In this document: positions 1 through 7,370 of the stretch, in pieces
How positions within the stretch are numbered: the first letter of the stretch is position 1
Layout: each line of letters begins with the position of its first letter
From: Firmicutes bacterium CAG:345
Lineage (GTDB): Bacteria > Bacillota_I > Bacilli_A > RFN20 > CAG-288
Direction of reading: 5' to 3'
NCBI GenBank assembly: GCA_000433315.1
Contig: FR893359.1
Location: 1 to 18,892, forward strand
Length of the DNA stretch: 18,892 nucleotides
Notes under the pieces: generated by a model
What the model was told of the DNA's origin: nothing
What the model saw: the letters and a program-made list of their open reading frames with translations, nothing else
The model's database searches: none
Made by a program: the position numbers and the translations under genes

Positions 1-1647
1 AGTGAATATCCTTTTGAATTAAAATCAATTATTATCGGAGTAATTTTTATCGTGCTATTTGAGGCTTCTTTATTAACTATTAATTTCTTAAAAAAATGGA
101 GACACCCAGAAATAACATATTCGACCTACTATAAAAGAATCTTCGCTCCATCTTTCAGTTTATTTACTTTGGTACTTTTGACCTATTCAATGAATATAAC
201 CTATTTTACCAATGTTGATATTACCAAAAACAATAATATAACTGCTAACAATGTCGTCGTTTCAAAGTCTTTTAATTTTTCAAGATATGGAATGTTATCC
301 TACTACTATAAGGAATTATTTGATGATTTCAGAATTGATGATGTCACATTAGCTCAATATATTGAATCAGGAAAAAATAATAATGCAGACGAAAACGATT
401 TCACCGGATTATTGAAAAACTACAATGTCATTTCCATTATGATTGAAACTGGCAGCCAATATATGGTCAATCCTACCTTGACTCCAACTTTATACAAAAT
501 GCAAGAAGAAGGTTTAAACTTCAATTGCAATTACTCTAAAAATAAAACCAATATTTCTGAACTTATCGGAATTATCGGTAGCAAACCTACTTCTTTTGAT
601 CCTTGGTCTTCTTTAGCTATCAATAATTCTTATCCTTATTCTTCTGCTAATATTTTAAAACAAAATGACTACAACACTTTCTTCATCCATGATACCGGTG
701 GTGATAAAGACATCTATGACAGAAAGAATTTCAATGCCAAATTAGGTTTTGATACCTTGTATTTCCACGAAGATCTTTATCCTGATACTCCAATATGGAA
801 CTGGGGCGGAAACTATCCTGCTGATTTAGATACCGAACAAAATATCGAAAGACTTTTAGATGTCGATGCCTTAAAAGAAAAACCATTCTATTTATTCTGG
901 ACAACTTTATCGATGCACGGTCCTTATTCTGGTTCTGAAACAAATAAATACATGAAAGAACTTTATTACGATGAATTAAAAGACGCCGAAGAAAAAGGAT
1001 TTTGGACAAATCCATTAAAAGATGATACCAGCGAAATAAGAAAACGGGGAATGGAATACTATCAGATGGCATCGATGAATTTCGATAGATCGGTTGAGCA
1101 TTTACTCTCTTACTTAAAAGCAAACAATTTATTTGAAAACACTTTGATAGTGATGTATGGAGACCATGAAGTATATTATAGCTGCGATGGAAAAGATCTA
1201 AATCTAGCTTTAAGCGGACATGAAGAAAGAGACTATCCAGATATCTATAAAACATTTATGAACTTCTATAATCCAACATTAAACGAAAAAATAATAGAAG
1301 TATATAACAAAAATACAGTAGATAAATTCACTTCGCCATATAATCTAGTACCGACGATGTTAGATATTCTCGGAGTAGATTACAACAGTTCCATGTATCC
1401 AGCAAAATCAGTATTTTCTAAAAAGTTCCAAGAAAACGGAGATATCTTCTATTCTTATGAACTAAGTTGTTCCTTCGATGAAAAATATTGGAGCAGCGAT
1501 AATATTTCCATCAATAAAACGCTAATAGAAAGTACTCAAGAAAGCAAAACAAAATTCAACGAAAATTTATCCCAAAGAATGGTGTTCCAATCAATAATTG
1601 ATACTATCTATGAAAGCAATTATTTCTCTTCAAATTCTTTATTTTGA
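1..1647 (+). CDS. LTA synthase family phosphoglycerol transferase (sulfatase fold), 5'-truncated
   Basis: The reading frame is open from base 1, so the GTG at 52 is not the start; the missing part should hold more N-terminal membrane helices. A hydrophobic segment near the edge and another near bases 150-200 precede an extracellular sulfatase-fold domain. Numbering from base 52, the visible catalytic pattern matches the LtaS/alkaline phosphatase superfamily: metal ligand E132 (IETGSQ), nucleophile T166 (KNKTNIS), substrate-site H289 (SMHGPY) and D371-H372 (YGDHE). Family members transfer glycerol phosphate from phosphatidylglycerol to lipoteichoic acid or to glycolipids on the outer face of the membrane. 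Its last 28 bases overlap the 3' end of the opposing zur gene, and no terminator is visible between them. Family assignment is firm; whether it is the main LTA polymerase, a primase or another phosphoglycerol transferase cannot be decided. Confidence 0.88.
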   Translation, partial: SEYPFELKSIIIGVIFIVLFEASLLTINFLKKWRHPEITYSTYYKRIFAPSFSLFTLVLLTYSMNITYFTNVDITKNNNITANNVVVSKSFNFSRYGMLSYYYKELFDDFRIDDVTLAQYIESGKNNNADENDFTGLLKNYNVISIMIETGSQYMVNPTLTPTLYKMQEEGLNFNCNYSKNKTNISELIGIIGSKPTSFDPWSSLAINNSYPYSSANILKQNDYNTFFIHDTGGDKDIYDRKNFNAKLGFDTLYFHEDLYPDTPIWNWGGNYPADLDTEQNIERLLDVDALKEKPFYLFWTTLSMHGPYSGSETNKYMKELYYDELKDAEEKGFWTNPLKDDTSEIRKRGMEYYQMASMNFDRSVEHLLSYLKANNLFENTLIVMYGDHEVYYSCDGKDLNLALSGHEERDYPDIYKTFMNFYNPTLNEKIIEVYNKNTVDKFTSPYNLVPTMLDILGVDYNSSMYPAKSVFSKKFQENGDIFYSYELSCSFDEKYWSSDNISINKTLIESTQESKTKFNENLSQRMVFQSIIDTIYESNYFSSNSLF

Positions 1648-2009
1648 CAAGACGAACAAAAACCATAAATAGTGATATTATGCTCCTGTACTTTAAAACC
1701 TGTTTTTGAATAAATATCTTTATTTACTTCATGATAAGGACAAAAGTCTAAAAGTATTCTCTTATGGCATTTTATACATTCCAAAATATGACAGTGCTCA
1801 TCTTTTTTTAAAAGATAAGCTGATTTTCCTTCGCTATTTATTTCCTTTTCAACTAAATTTTCTTCATGAAATCTTGCTAAAGTACGATAGATAGTTGAAA
1901 GATTAATCGAAGAAGAAAAACATTCTTGATAAATTTCTTCTGCCGTAACCGGTGTAGTTTTTCCTTTTAGTACTTCCAATATTTTTTCACGAGCTTTAGT
2001 ATTTTTCAT
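1620..2009 (-). CDS. zur: Fur-family zinc-responsive repressor (Zur-like)
   Basis: The 129-aa protein has the Fur layout: an N-terminal winged helix (about 1-65, with the recognition-helix stretch INLSTIYRTLARF) and a C-terminal metal/dimerisation domain. Two CxxC pairs, C78-C81 and C118-C121, form the structural zinc site. H72, H74, C90, H93 and H110 are candidate sensory ligands. It starts 95 bp from, and divergent to, a zinc ABC transporter, with a palindromic operator-like site between them; that context is the main reason for calling it Zur rather than Fur, PerR or MntR-like. Its -35 region overlaps the operator zone, so autoregulation is plausible. The Shine-Dalgarno is weak (GAAAGAA, about 9 nt upstream). 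The 3' end overlaps the convergent LTA-synthase-family gene by 28 bp. Confidence 0.85.
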   Translation of the reverse strand: MKNTKAREKILEVLKGKTTPVTAEEIYQECFSSSINLSTIYRTLARFHEENLVEKEINSEGKSAYLLKKDEHCHILECIKCHKRILLDFCPYHEVNKDIYSKTGFKVQEHNITIYGFCSSCQNKEFEEK

Positions 2010-2030
2010 ATTAAAAATTCTTTCTTTTTC

Positions 2031-2059
2031 TTGACATACTAATTATAGTAGTTTATCTT
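2031..2059 (+). promoter_or_regulatory. Putative promoter of znuACB
   Basis: A perfect TTGACA at 2031-2036 is followed after 17 bp by TATCTT at 2054-2059 (4 of 6 to consensus). Transcription would start near 2066, immediately before the Zur-box-like palindrome and the znuA Shine-Dalgarno (AGGAGG, 2094-2099). Prediction from sequence only. Confidence 0.55.
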
Positions 2060-2070
2060 ATAAAATGCAA
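2042..2070 (-). promoter_or_regulatory. Putative promoter of zur, divergent and overlapping that of znuACB
   Basis: Read on the minus strand, a perfect TATAAT lies at 2047-2042 and TTGCAT at 2070-2065 with a 17-bp spacer. The weaker -35 lies in the first copy of the TGCAATTGCG/TGCATTTGCG direct repeat, so a repressor bound nearby could control both directions. Prediction from sequence only. Confidence 0.45.
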
Positions 2071-2092
2071 TTGCGAATGATTTGCATTTGCG
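2066..2092. promoter_or_regulatory. Zur-box-like operator between zur and znuA
   Basis: A 7-1-7 inverted repeat TGCGAAT-G-ATTTGCA lies at 2072-2086 (6 of 7 arm positions pair). It is flanked by a direct repeat, TGCAATTGCG at 2066-2075 and TGCATTTGCG at 2083-2092 (9 of 10 identical, 17-bp offset). Fur-family boxes are typically 7-1-7 palindromes, and known Bacillota Zur boxes have an AAT-N-ATT core like this one. The site lies just downstream of the predicted znuA -10 and upstream of its Shine-Dalgarno, a position suited to repression when zinc is sufficient. Confidence 0.65.
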
Positions 2093-2104
2093 TAGGAGGC
2101 TGTC

Positions 2105-2986
2105 ATGAAAAAAACTATTTTTTTAATTCCAATAATCACATTGCTTGCTTCATGTACTAATAATACTATAAAAAGCAAACCGATAATTGTTTCATCCTTT
2201 TTTGTGATCACAGATTTTGTAAAAAAGATTGTAGGCGAAAAATATGACATCATAACTCTTACTGAAGATGGTGTTGAACCCCACGAATATGAGCCGACGC
2301 CTGGTCAAGTTAAAAAAATGTATGATGCTGATATCATCTTTTGCAATGGATTAGATATTGAACATTGGTCGCATGATCTTCCAAAAGAATTAAATGACAA
2401 AATCAAATTCATCGGAGAAGATGAAAAAATAGATTATTTAATAATTGATAACGCAAAAGATCCCCATGTTTGGTTAAATCCACTATACGCTTTAATCGAA
2501 CTGGATAATATCAAAGAAGCGATGATTTCTATCGATTCACAGAATAAAACCTATTACGAAGAAAGATATAACATTTATTCTTCTTATATTTCCAATCTTG
2601 ATTCTCTATTAGAAAATTTATTTTCACCTTATGAAAATTATAAATTTGTAACCAGCCACGAAGCCTTTGGATATTTTGCAAACCGCTATAATCTCCAAGA
2701 GATATCAATAAATGGATTAAGTCCTGAAGATGAACCTACACCAAACAAGTTGGCAGAACTAGTAAAAGAGATAAACGAACTTAATATAAATACAATTTTC
2801 TATGAATCTTTCTCTTCCAGCAGTATCAGCGAGACTATCAGCAAAGAAACCAATACTGCTATTTCCACTTTATCAACATTAGAAAATGTTAGCAAAGATG
2901 AATTGTTTAACGATTATAATTCTTTGATTTTAGAAAATTCACTTAAATTATTGGAGTCTTTTAAAAAATATGGAACCATTGATTAA
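2105..2986 (+). CDS. znuA: Zinc ABC transporter substrate-binding lipoprotein (ZnuA/TroA family)
   Basis: The 293-aa protein begins with a lipoprotein signal ending in LLASC (lipidated C17), so it is a membrane-anchored extracytoplasmic receptor. The cluster A-I metal-binding fold is visible: H60 in VEPHEYEP, H121 in DPHVWLNP and H185 in TSHEAFGYF are three metal ligands. A His at the third position is the zinc pattern; manganese receptors usually have Glu there. The conserved SPEDEPTP segment (206-213) follows. The fourth ligand, normally an Asp before Pro-Leu near the C-terminus, is not evident: the aligned stretch reads AISTLSTLENV. The His-rich loop of many ZnuA proteins is also missing, leaving only H87 and H90 near the first ligand. 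The start is supported by AGGAGG at 2094-2099. It overlaps znuC by 17 bp. Confidence 0.93.
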   Translation: MKKTIFLIPIITLLASCTNNTIKSKPIIVSSFFVITDFVKKIVGEKYDIITLTEDGVEPHEYEPTPGQVKKMYDADIIFCNGLDIEHWSHDLPKELNDKIKFIGEDEKIDYLIIDNAKDPHVWLNPLYALIELDNIKEAMISIDSQNKTYYEERYNIYSSYISNLDSLLENLFSPYENYKFVTSHEAFGYFANRYNLQEISINGLSPEDEPTPNKLAELVKEINELNINTIFYESFSSSSISETISKETNTAISTLSTLENVSKDELFNDYNSLILENSLKLLESFKKYGTID

Positions 2987-3608
2987 AATTAATAACCTTA
3001 CCTTCGGATATGATAAAAAACTACTTTTACATCACTTATACTTTACCTGTAATCAAGATGATTTCATCGGAATTACCGGGGAAAACGGAAGTGGAAAATC
3101 GACACTTTTAAAATTGATTACCGGAATAATAAAGTCACCAAAAGACACTATAATCCGGCAAAAAAACTTGAAAATTTCCTATGTTGACCAAGTAACTTTA
3201 AATAACGATAGTACTTTCCCGGCAACTGTCAAAGAAATTTTAGAAATGAGTATTCCACATAATTTTTGGGGAATAGTAACCTTCAAAAGAGATGAAAAAA
3301 TAAAAAAAGCTGTCGATTATTTAAACATTTCTGATCTGTTGAATAAAAAAATGCAAGAATTATCCGGTGGACAACAGCAAAAAGTAAGACTGGCAAAAGC
3401 CTTATTAAATCAACCAAATCTATTAATTTTAGATGAACCTACCACTGGTATAGATGTAAAAAGTCAAGAAGAATTTCTAAAAAAAATACAAGAAATCCAT
3501 TCTGCAGGCACAGCAATTATTATTATTTCTCATCGCAAAGAAGATTTATCCGCTTGCAAAAAAGTTTATGTTTTAAACGATGAGCACTTGGAGGAGAAAA
3601 ATGTTTGA
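2970..3608 (+). CDS. znuC: Zinc ABC transporter ATP-binding protein
   Basis: A single 212-aa nucleotide-binding domain with every ABC motif in place: Walker A GENGSGKST (38-45), Q-loop Q74, signature LSGGQ (131-135), Walker B LLILDEP (151-157, catalytic E156) and switch H188. It would power zinc import by pairing with the downstream permease and the upstream receptor. Its start lies 17 bp inside znuA, and its TGA stop lies 6-8 bases inside the following permease gene, so the three genes are translationally coupled. ZnuC/ZurA/MtsB-type ATPases are closely alike; the zinc assignment comes from the divergent Zur-like gene and the three-His receptor. Confidence 0.93.
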   Translation: MEPLIKINNLTFGYDKKLLLHHLYFTCNQDDFIGITGENGSGKSTLLKLITGIIKSPKDTIIRQKNLKISYVDQVTLNNDSTFPATVKEILEMSIPHNFWGIVTFKRDEKIKKAVDYLNISDLLNKKMQELSGGQQQKVRLAKALLNQPNLLILDEPTTGIDVKSQEEFLKKIQEIHSAGTAIIIISHRKEDLSACKKVYVLNDEHLEEKNV

Positions 3609-4440
3609 TTATCAATTTATGGTTATCGCCTTTATAGTTGGCATTTTACTTTCTATAATCATTCCTCTTTTAGGAACAAACATGGTTCTTAAAAATCTAT
3701 CAATGACTGGAGACACATTGAGTCATACTTCTCTTTGCGGAATCGCCATCGGTCTTTGCGCTGGTTTTAATCCACTTCTCGGTGCAATTTTAATCTCTAT
3801 TATCTCAGCGTTTTTCATCGAATTAATACGTAAAAAGATGAAAAAATATGCTGATATCGCTTTAGCAATAGTCTTTGCAACCGCCGTAGGAATAACAGGA
3901 ATACTTTCTGGGTATTCATCTTCTAGCAACTTCTCTTCATATTTATTCGGATCGATTGTTTTGATCAACAATATGGAATTGATCTCCGTCATCATTATAT
4001 TTTTACTTGTTATTTTGTTCTATAGTATTTTCTATAAACAAATCTTCTTCATTTCCTATAATGAAAATCAAGCTAAATTATCAGGAATAAATACAAATTT
4101 AATCAACTTCATTTCAACAATTTTATTATCAGTTACAATTGCAATATCAAGTAAAACAATCGGTGCTTTAATAATATCTTCCCTTCTTGTAGTTCCAGTG
4201 GCAAGTAGTTTATTAATATCAAAAAGCTATCGTTTAACCCACTTAATAAGTATTATCTTTTCAATTATCAGCATGATACTCGGACTTATTCTTTCGTTTT
4301 ACTTGGATCTAAAACCAGGCGCAACTATAGTTTTATTCTCAGTATTCTTTTTCATCGTAACTTATGTTATTACTTCAATTATTAAAGTCTATCAAAGGAA
4401 GAAAATATTGACACTTCAATGCACCCACCACGATAAATAA
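3601..4440 (+). CDS. znuB: Zinc ABC transporter permease
   Basis: A 279-aa, strongly hydrophobic protein of the ABC-3 permease family, with about eight predicted membrane helices. It carries the family's N-terminal GTNMVLKNLSMTGDTLSHTS region (the loop contacting the ATPase is expected in this family) and the C-terminal LDLKPGATIVLFS segment. I chose ATG 3601 rather than the in-frame ATG at 3580 because GGAGGAG at 3590-3596 sits at the right distance before 3601 and would lie inside the longer version. The start overlaps the znuC stop by 8 bp. It is the last gene of the transcript, and a terminator begins 28 nt after the stop. Confidence 0.92.
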   Translation: MFDYQFMVIAFIVGILLSIIIPLLGTNMVLKNLSMTGDTLSHTSLCGIAIGLCAGFNPLLGAILISIISAFFIELIRKKMKKYADIALAIVFATAVGITGILSGYSSSSNFSSYLFGSIVLINNMELISVIIIFLLVILFYSIFYKQIFFISYNENQAKLSGINTNLINFISTILLSVTIAISSKTIGALIISSLLVVPVASSLLISKSYRLTHLISIIFSIISMILGLILSFYLDLKPGATIVLFSVFFFIVTYVITSIIKVYQRKKILTLQCTHHDK

Positions 4441-4467
4441 TACTTCAATTAAATTTCTATTTATTTT

Positions 4468-4496
4468 AAGAAAAGCGAAAAAAGCTTTTCTTTTTT
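4468..4496 (+). terminator. Rho-independent terminator of znuACB
   Basis: A perfect 9-bp stem (AAGAAAAGC at 4468-4476 with GCTTTTCTT at 4484-4492) encloses a 7-nt loop and runs into Ts to 4496. It lies between the convergent znuB and murB genes. Read on the minus strand the stem is not followed by a T-run, so it looks one-directional. Confidence 0.8.
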
Positions 4497-4530
4497 AATC
4501 CAAAAATTATAAAAAGACTTTTGCTAATAC

Positions 4531-5346
4531 TTATTTCAGTAATTTTATTTCTAGTTCTAACAAGCAATTATATTGCAAATAAACATCTTTTTGAATTCTC
4601 AAAATCAATTTATATATATCTTCAGGCTTACATCCATCTTCAACTTCAAAAAAATTAAAATGCTTTTCACTTATGAAGCATTTATTTTCAAAATACTTTT
4701 CACCTAATGATTCAATATATTTAAAAGCTGGCATTTTACCATTTTTAAATATTGAACCAAGTGTATTTTTGAAAGGTTGTTTCTTCCTATAATTACAGAT
4801 ATAGTCGATATAATTTTTATAATTTTCATCAATTTTTATCGGTGAATAAAATGCCAATAAAACTATCCCTTCTATATTTGTTTTTCTATATCCTTTAACT
4901 ATTTCATCGGCTCTTAAATATTTAGTTTTACCATTTGAAATTACTAATACGCCTTGTAAATTTGAAAAAGATGAATAATTTAAAAATGTGGCATTATTTT
5001 TTATTGCTGCACCAATTGTTCCAGGAATAGTATTAATCCCAATAAAATTGCTGAAATTATTTTCCCTGGCCTTTTGAAAAGCTTCGCCTATCGCCATATT
5101 TCCTGAAACTATTATCTGTTTTTCATTGATTAAAATTTCACTGTTTTTCCAAATTACTAAAGGAGTATTTACTCTGCTAACTATCGGTAAAGTATTAGTT
5201 CCTTTTCCTAAAAAATAATATTCTTTTTCTTCTTTTAAAAATTCTATCACTTCTTTTAAAGATTCAAGATAAATTACTTCAGAAAAAATACCATCAAGCG
5301 GTAATGGAGAAAGTTTTTTTATCGGAACATCATATTTAATTTTCAT
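4531..5346 (-). CDS. murB: UDP-N-acetylenolpyruvoylglucosamine reductase (short, divergent MurB)
   Basis: MurB reduces UDP-GlcNAc-enolpyruvate to UDP-MurNAc using NADPH and FAD in the cytoplasm. The FAD-binding half shows GKGTNTL (47-53, for the usual G-x-G-S-N) and IPGTIGAAIKNNA (108-119, for IPGxxGGAxxMNAG). Catalytic positions look kept: the Y-R pair at 153-154, the Ser proton donor S198 in LGSIFKNG, and C-terminal Glu E266 in LELEIK. The C-terminal domain is recognisable from CFISEKHFNFFEVEDG, matching the family's VSxKHxNFIxN pattern. At 271 aa it is shorter than typical 290-350-aa MurB. It is the last gene of the cluster; its start overlaps murG by 11 bp. No clear terminator for it is visible before the opposing znuB. 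Confidence 0.87.
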   Translation of the reverse strand: MKIKYDVPIKKLSPLPLDGIFSEVIYLESLKEVIEFLKEEKEYYFLGKGTNTLPIVSRVNTPLVIWKNSEILINEKQIIVSGNMAIGEAFQKARENNFSNFIGINTIPGTIGAAIKNNATFLNYSSFSNLQGVLVISNGKTKYLRADEIVKGYRKTNIEGIVLLAFYSPIKIDENYKNYIDYICNYRKKQPFKNTLGSIFKNGKMPAFKYIESLGEKYFENKCFISEKHFNFFEVEDGCKPEDIYKLILRIQKDVYLQYNCLLELEIKLLK

Positions 5347-6286
5347 TATCGATACTCTCCAAAAGATTATTTAAAACAAAGTTATGTTGAAATTTTTTAT
5401 AGTTTTCAATCAATGTTATTCTTCTATCATATTGGAGTTCTTTTCTTAACAATTTATATAAATCCTTTGTATTAATTTCCGCATCAAAATGCTCTATTCC
5501 AACATTATCATAAAGATATTCTGAATTAGCATATTGATGATCATCTTTAACATGTCTTGATGGACATAACACTAAAGGAATATTTTGTCTTAAGACATCC
5601 GCAATTGATCCAGCTCCCGCTCTAGAAATAATTAAATCATAATTGCTGTAGAAATTCGAATTAATAAAAGGCATTCTTTTTATTTTTGATTTAAACTTAT
5701 AACTTTTAAAAGGCTCAGAAATAGTAATATCTAGTTCATCATGCTCTAATTTTAATTTATCAAAAAGTTCATATAATTCTTTAGTACCATTGGACCCAGT
5801 CAAAACTAAAATTTTAATTCCTCTTTCTTTAATATAATTCAGTCTTTTTCTATCTTCTTGAGGATGGCCGATTACTTTAACATTTTTAGCAGTACTTAAA
5901 GGAAAATAACTAAAAACCTTTTTGCAAAATGGTTTAGCAATTTTATTTGATTTTCCCATAATCCTATTCAATTCATAAATATATAAATTTCTATATCCTA
6001 AAATATATAGCATTGGGAACACAGTGCTTAGTCTTCCACCAAATGATAGAAAAACACATTCTTTATCATATTGTTTCAAAATTTTTAAAAAAGATATATA
6101 CGATTTATACTTTTTTAATTCATCGATAAAAACTACATTTTCCTTATCTTTTAATAGCATTAAAGGTATCTTTTTCTTTTCTGATATGATTACAAATTGT
6201 CGTCGATGTTTTTTTAAAAAATCAGCGGTTTCTAAACAAGGACAAATGTGTCCTGCTGTGCTGCTTGCTAATAGTATATATTTCAT
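5336..6286 (-). CDS. murG: UDP-GlcNAc:undecaprenyl-PP-MurNAc-pentapeptide GlcNAc transferase (MurG)
   Basis: MurG converts lipid I to lipid II on the inner membrane face. The 316-aa GT-B glycosyltransferase shows the N-terminal loop with H13 (SSTAGHICP, for GGTGGHxxP), FGGRLS (82-87), E105 in YELN (for HEQN), LTGSNGT (162-168, for GGSQGA), SRAGAGSIADV (221-231) and DDHQYANSE (248-256). In SRAGAGSIAD the residue matching the sugar-nucleotide-binding Glu is D230. ATG 6286 fits best: AGGAG lies 6 nt upstream, whereas the frame can be extended to 6307 without a ribosome site. From 6286 the gene still overlaps ftsW by 65 bp. It is shorter and more divergent than the usual ~355-aa enzyme, but its motifs and place in the cluster make the call secure. 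Confidence 0.9.
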   Translation of the reverse strand: MKYILLASSTAGHICPCLETADFLKKHRRQFVIISEKKKIPLMLLKDKENVVFIDELKKYKSYISFLKILKQYDKECVFLSFGGRLSTVFPMLYILGYRNLYIYELNRIMGKSNKIAKPFCKKVFSYFPLSTAKNVKVIGHPQEDRKRLNYIKERGIKILVLTGSNGTKELYELFDKLKLEHDELDITISEPFKSYKFKSKIKRMPFINSNFYSNYDLIISRAGAGSIADVLRQNIPLVLCPSRHVKDDHQYANSEYLYDNVGIEHFDAEINTKDLYKLLRKELQYDRRITLIENYKKFQHNFVLNNLLESIDNEN

Positions 6287-7370
6287 CATAATCTCCTTTT
6301 TGCGCAATTATTCCTAAAGAAAACAAAGTGATAACTAAAGAACTACCGCCATAAGAAATAAGAGGTAAAGTAATTCCTGTTACTGGTAATAAACCGACAA
6401 CAACACATAAATTTATTAAAGTCTGCATCATAATAACATTGAGCAATCCAACTTTTAAAAAACAAGAAAACGTATTAAAACTCAAAGCATATTTATAACC
6501 ATAATAAAATAATAAACCATAGCAGATCAAAATAATTATTCCGCCAATAAGTCCAAATTCTTCAACAATTATAGCAAAGATAAAATCAGTTTGTGGTTCA
6601 GGAAGATAGAAATTTTTTTGGATAGAATTTCCAAAACCAATGCCTGCTATTCCTGATGGTCCAATCGAATATAAACTTTGAATCATCTGGAATCCACTTC
6701 CCAAAGGATCTTTAAAAGGATCTAAGAAAGATATTATTCTCGTAAAACGATAAGGAGCACTTAATATCAATAAAGAAAAGCCAAAAACAAGAGCTGACCC
6801 CATAATAACAAAATATCTCATCTTCATCTTAGTTATGAAAACCATCATTATAAAAGCCATCAATGTTACTAAAGCTGTTCCAAAGTCAGGTTCCATCATG
6901 ATGAGAAAAAATCCGATACCAACAACTATTAATGGTAAAACAAGTGTCATCAATTTTTCAGTTTTTTGATAATTTTTATAAAAATATTTGGCCGTCCAAA
7001 TCAGCAAACTAATTTTAAAAATTTCTGAAGGTTGGATTCCAAATCCCCCTACACCAAACCATGATCGAGAACCATTTCTAACAATTCCCACACCTGGAAT
7101 CAAAACTAAACCCAAAAGCAAAATCGATATCAGCAAAAAAATATTTGAAAATTTATATAAGAAAAATGGGCTGATATAATAACCTATCAAAAAAGCAAAT
7201 ACACCAAGAGAGACAAATATCAATTGTCTTTTAAAAAAATAATTTTTATCCTGGTAAATATATTCAGCCCAAATACCGGAAGCTTCTTTTACCATAATAA
7301 TTCCAAAAATAGCTAATAAAAAAGTGAAAGCAATTAAAATATATTTAAAATTTTTTACTTTGTGATCCAT
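6222..7370 (-). CDS. ftsW: FtsW, lipid II polymerase of the SEDS family
   Basis: A 382-aa polytopic membrane protein with about ten helices. SEDS landmarks are visible: GSRSWFGVGGFGIQPSE (100-116), PDFGTA (161-166), the catalytic-loop Asp D262 in PEPQTDFIFA, and GITLPLISYGGSS (332-344). FtsW polymerises lipid II at the septum together with a class B PBP; here that partner is the first gene of the same cluster. It sits between murD and murG, the usual FtsW position, which favours FtsW over RodA or SpoVE. The start overlaps murD by 26 bp with only a weak GAAAGA ribosome site, suggesting coupled translation. The last ~20 residues are encoded in DNA shared with the start of murG. Confidence 0.93.
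   Translation of the reverse strand: MDHKVKNFKYILIAFTFLLAIFGIIMVKEASGIWAEYIYQDKNYFFKRQLIFVSLGVFAFLIGYYISPFFLYKFSNIFLLISILLLGLVLIPGVGIVRNGSRSWFGVGGFGIQPSEIFKISLLIWTAKYFYKNYQKTEKLMTLVLPLIVVGIGFFLIMMEPDFGTALVTLMAFIMMVFITKMKMRYFVIMGSALVFGFSLLILSAPYRFTRIISFLDPFKDPLGSGFQMIQSLYSIGPSGIAGIGFGNSIQKNFYLPEPQTDFIFAIIVEEFGLIGGIIILICYGLLFYYGYKYALSFNTFSCFLKVGLLNVIMMQTLINLCVVVGLLPVTGITLPLISYGGSSLVITLFSLGIIAQKGDYDEIYTISKQHSRTHLSLFRNR

Noticed and set aside
52..54. GTG as the start of the LTA-synthase-family gene
   Set aside because: The frame continues without a stop to base 1 and reads as hydrophobic membrane sequence, so the gene is cut by the window edge.
731..1255. 174-codon open frame on the minus strand
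   Set aside because: It lies wholly inside the conserved sulfatase domain on the other strand, has no ribosome site or recognisable motif, and has a Leu/Arg/Ser-rich composition typical of an antisense shadow.
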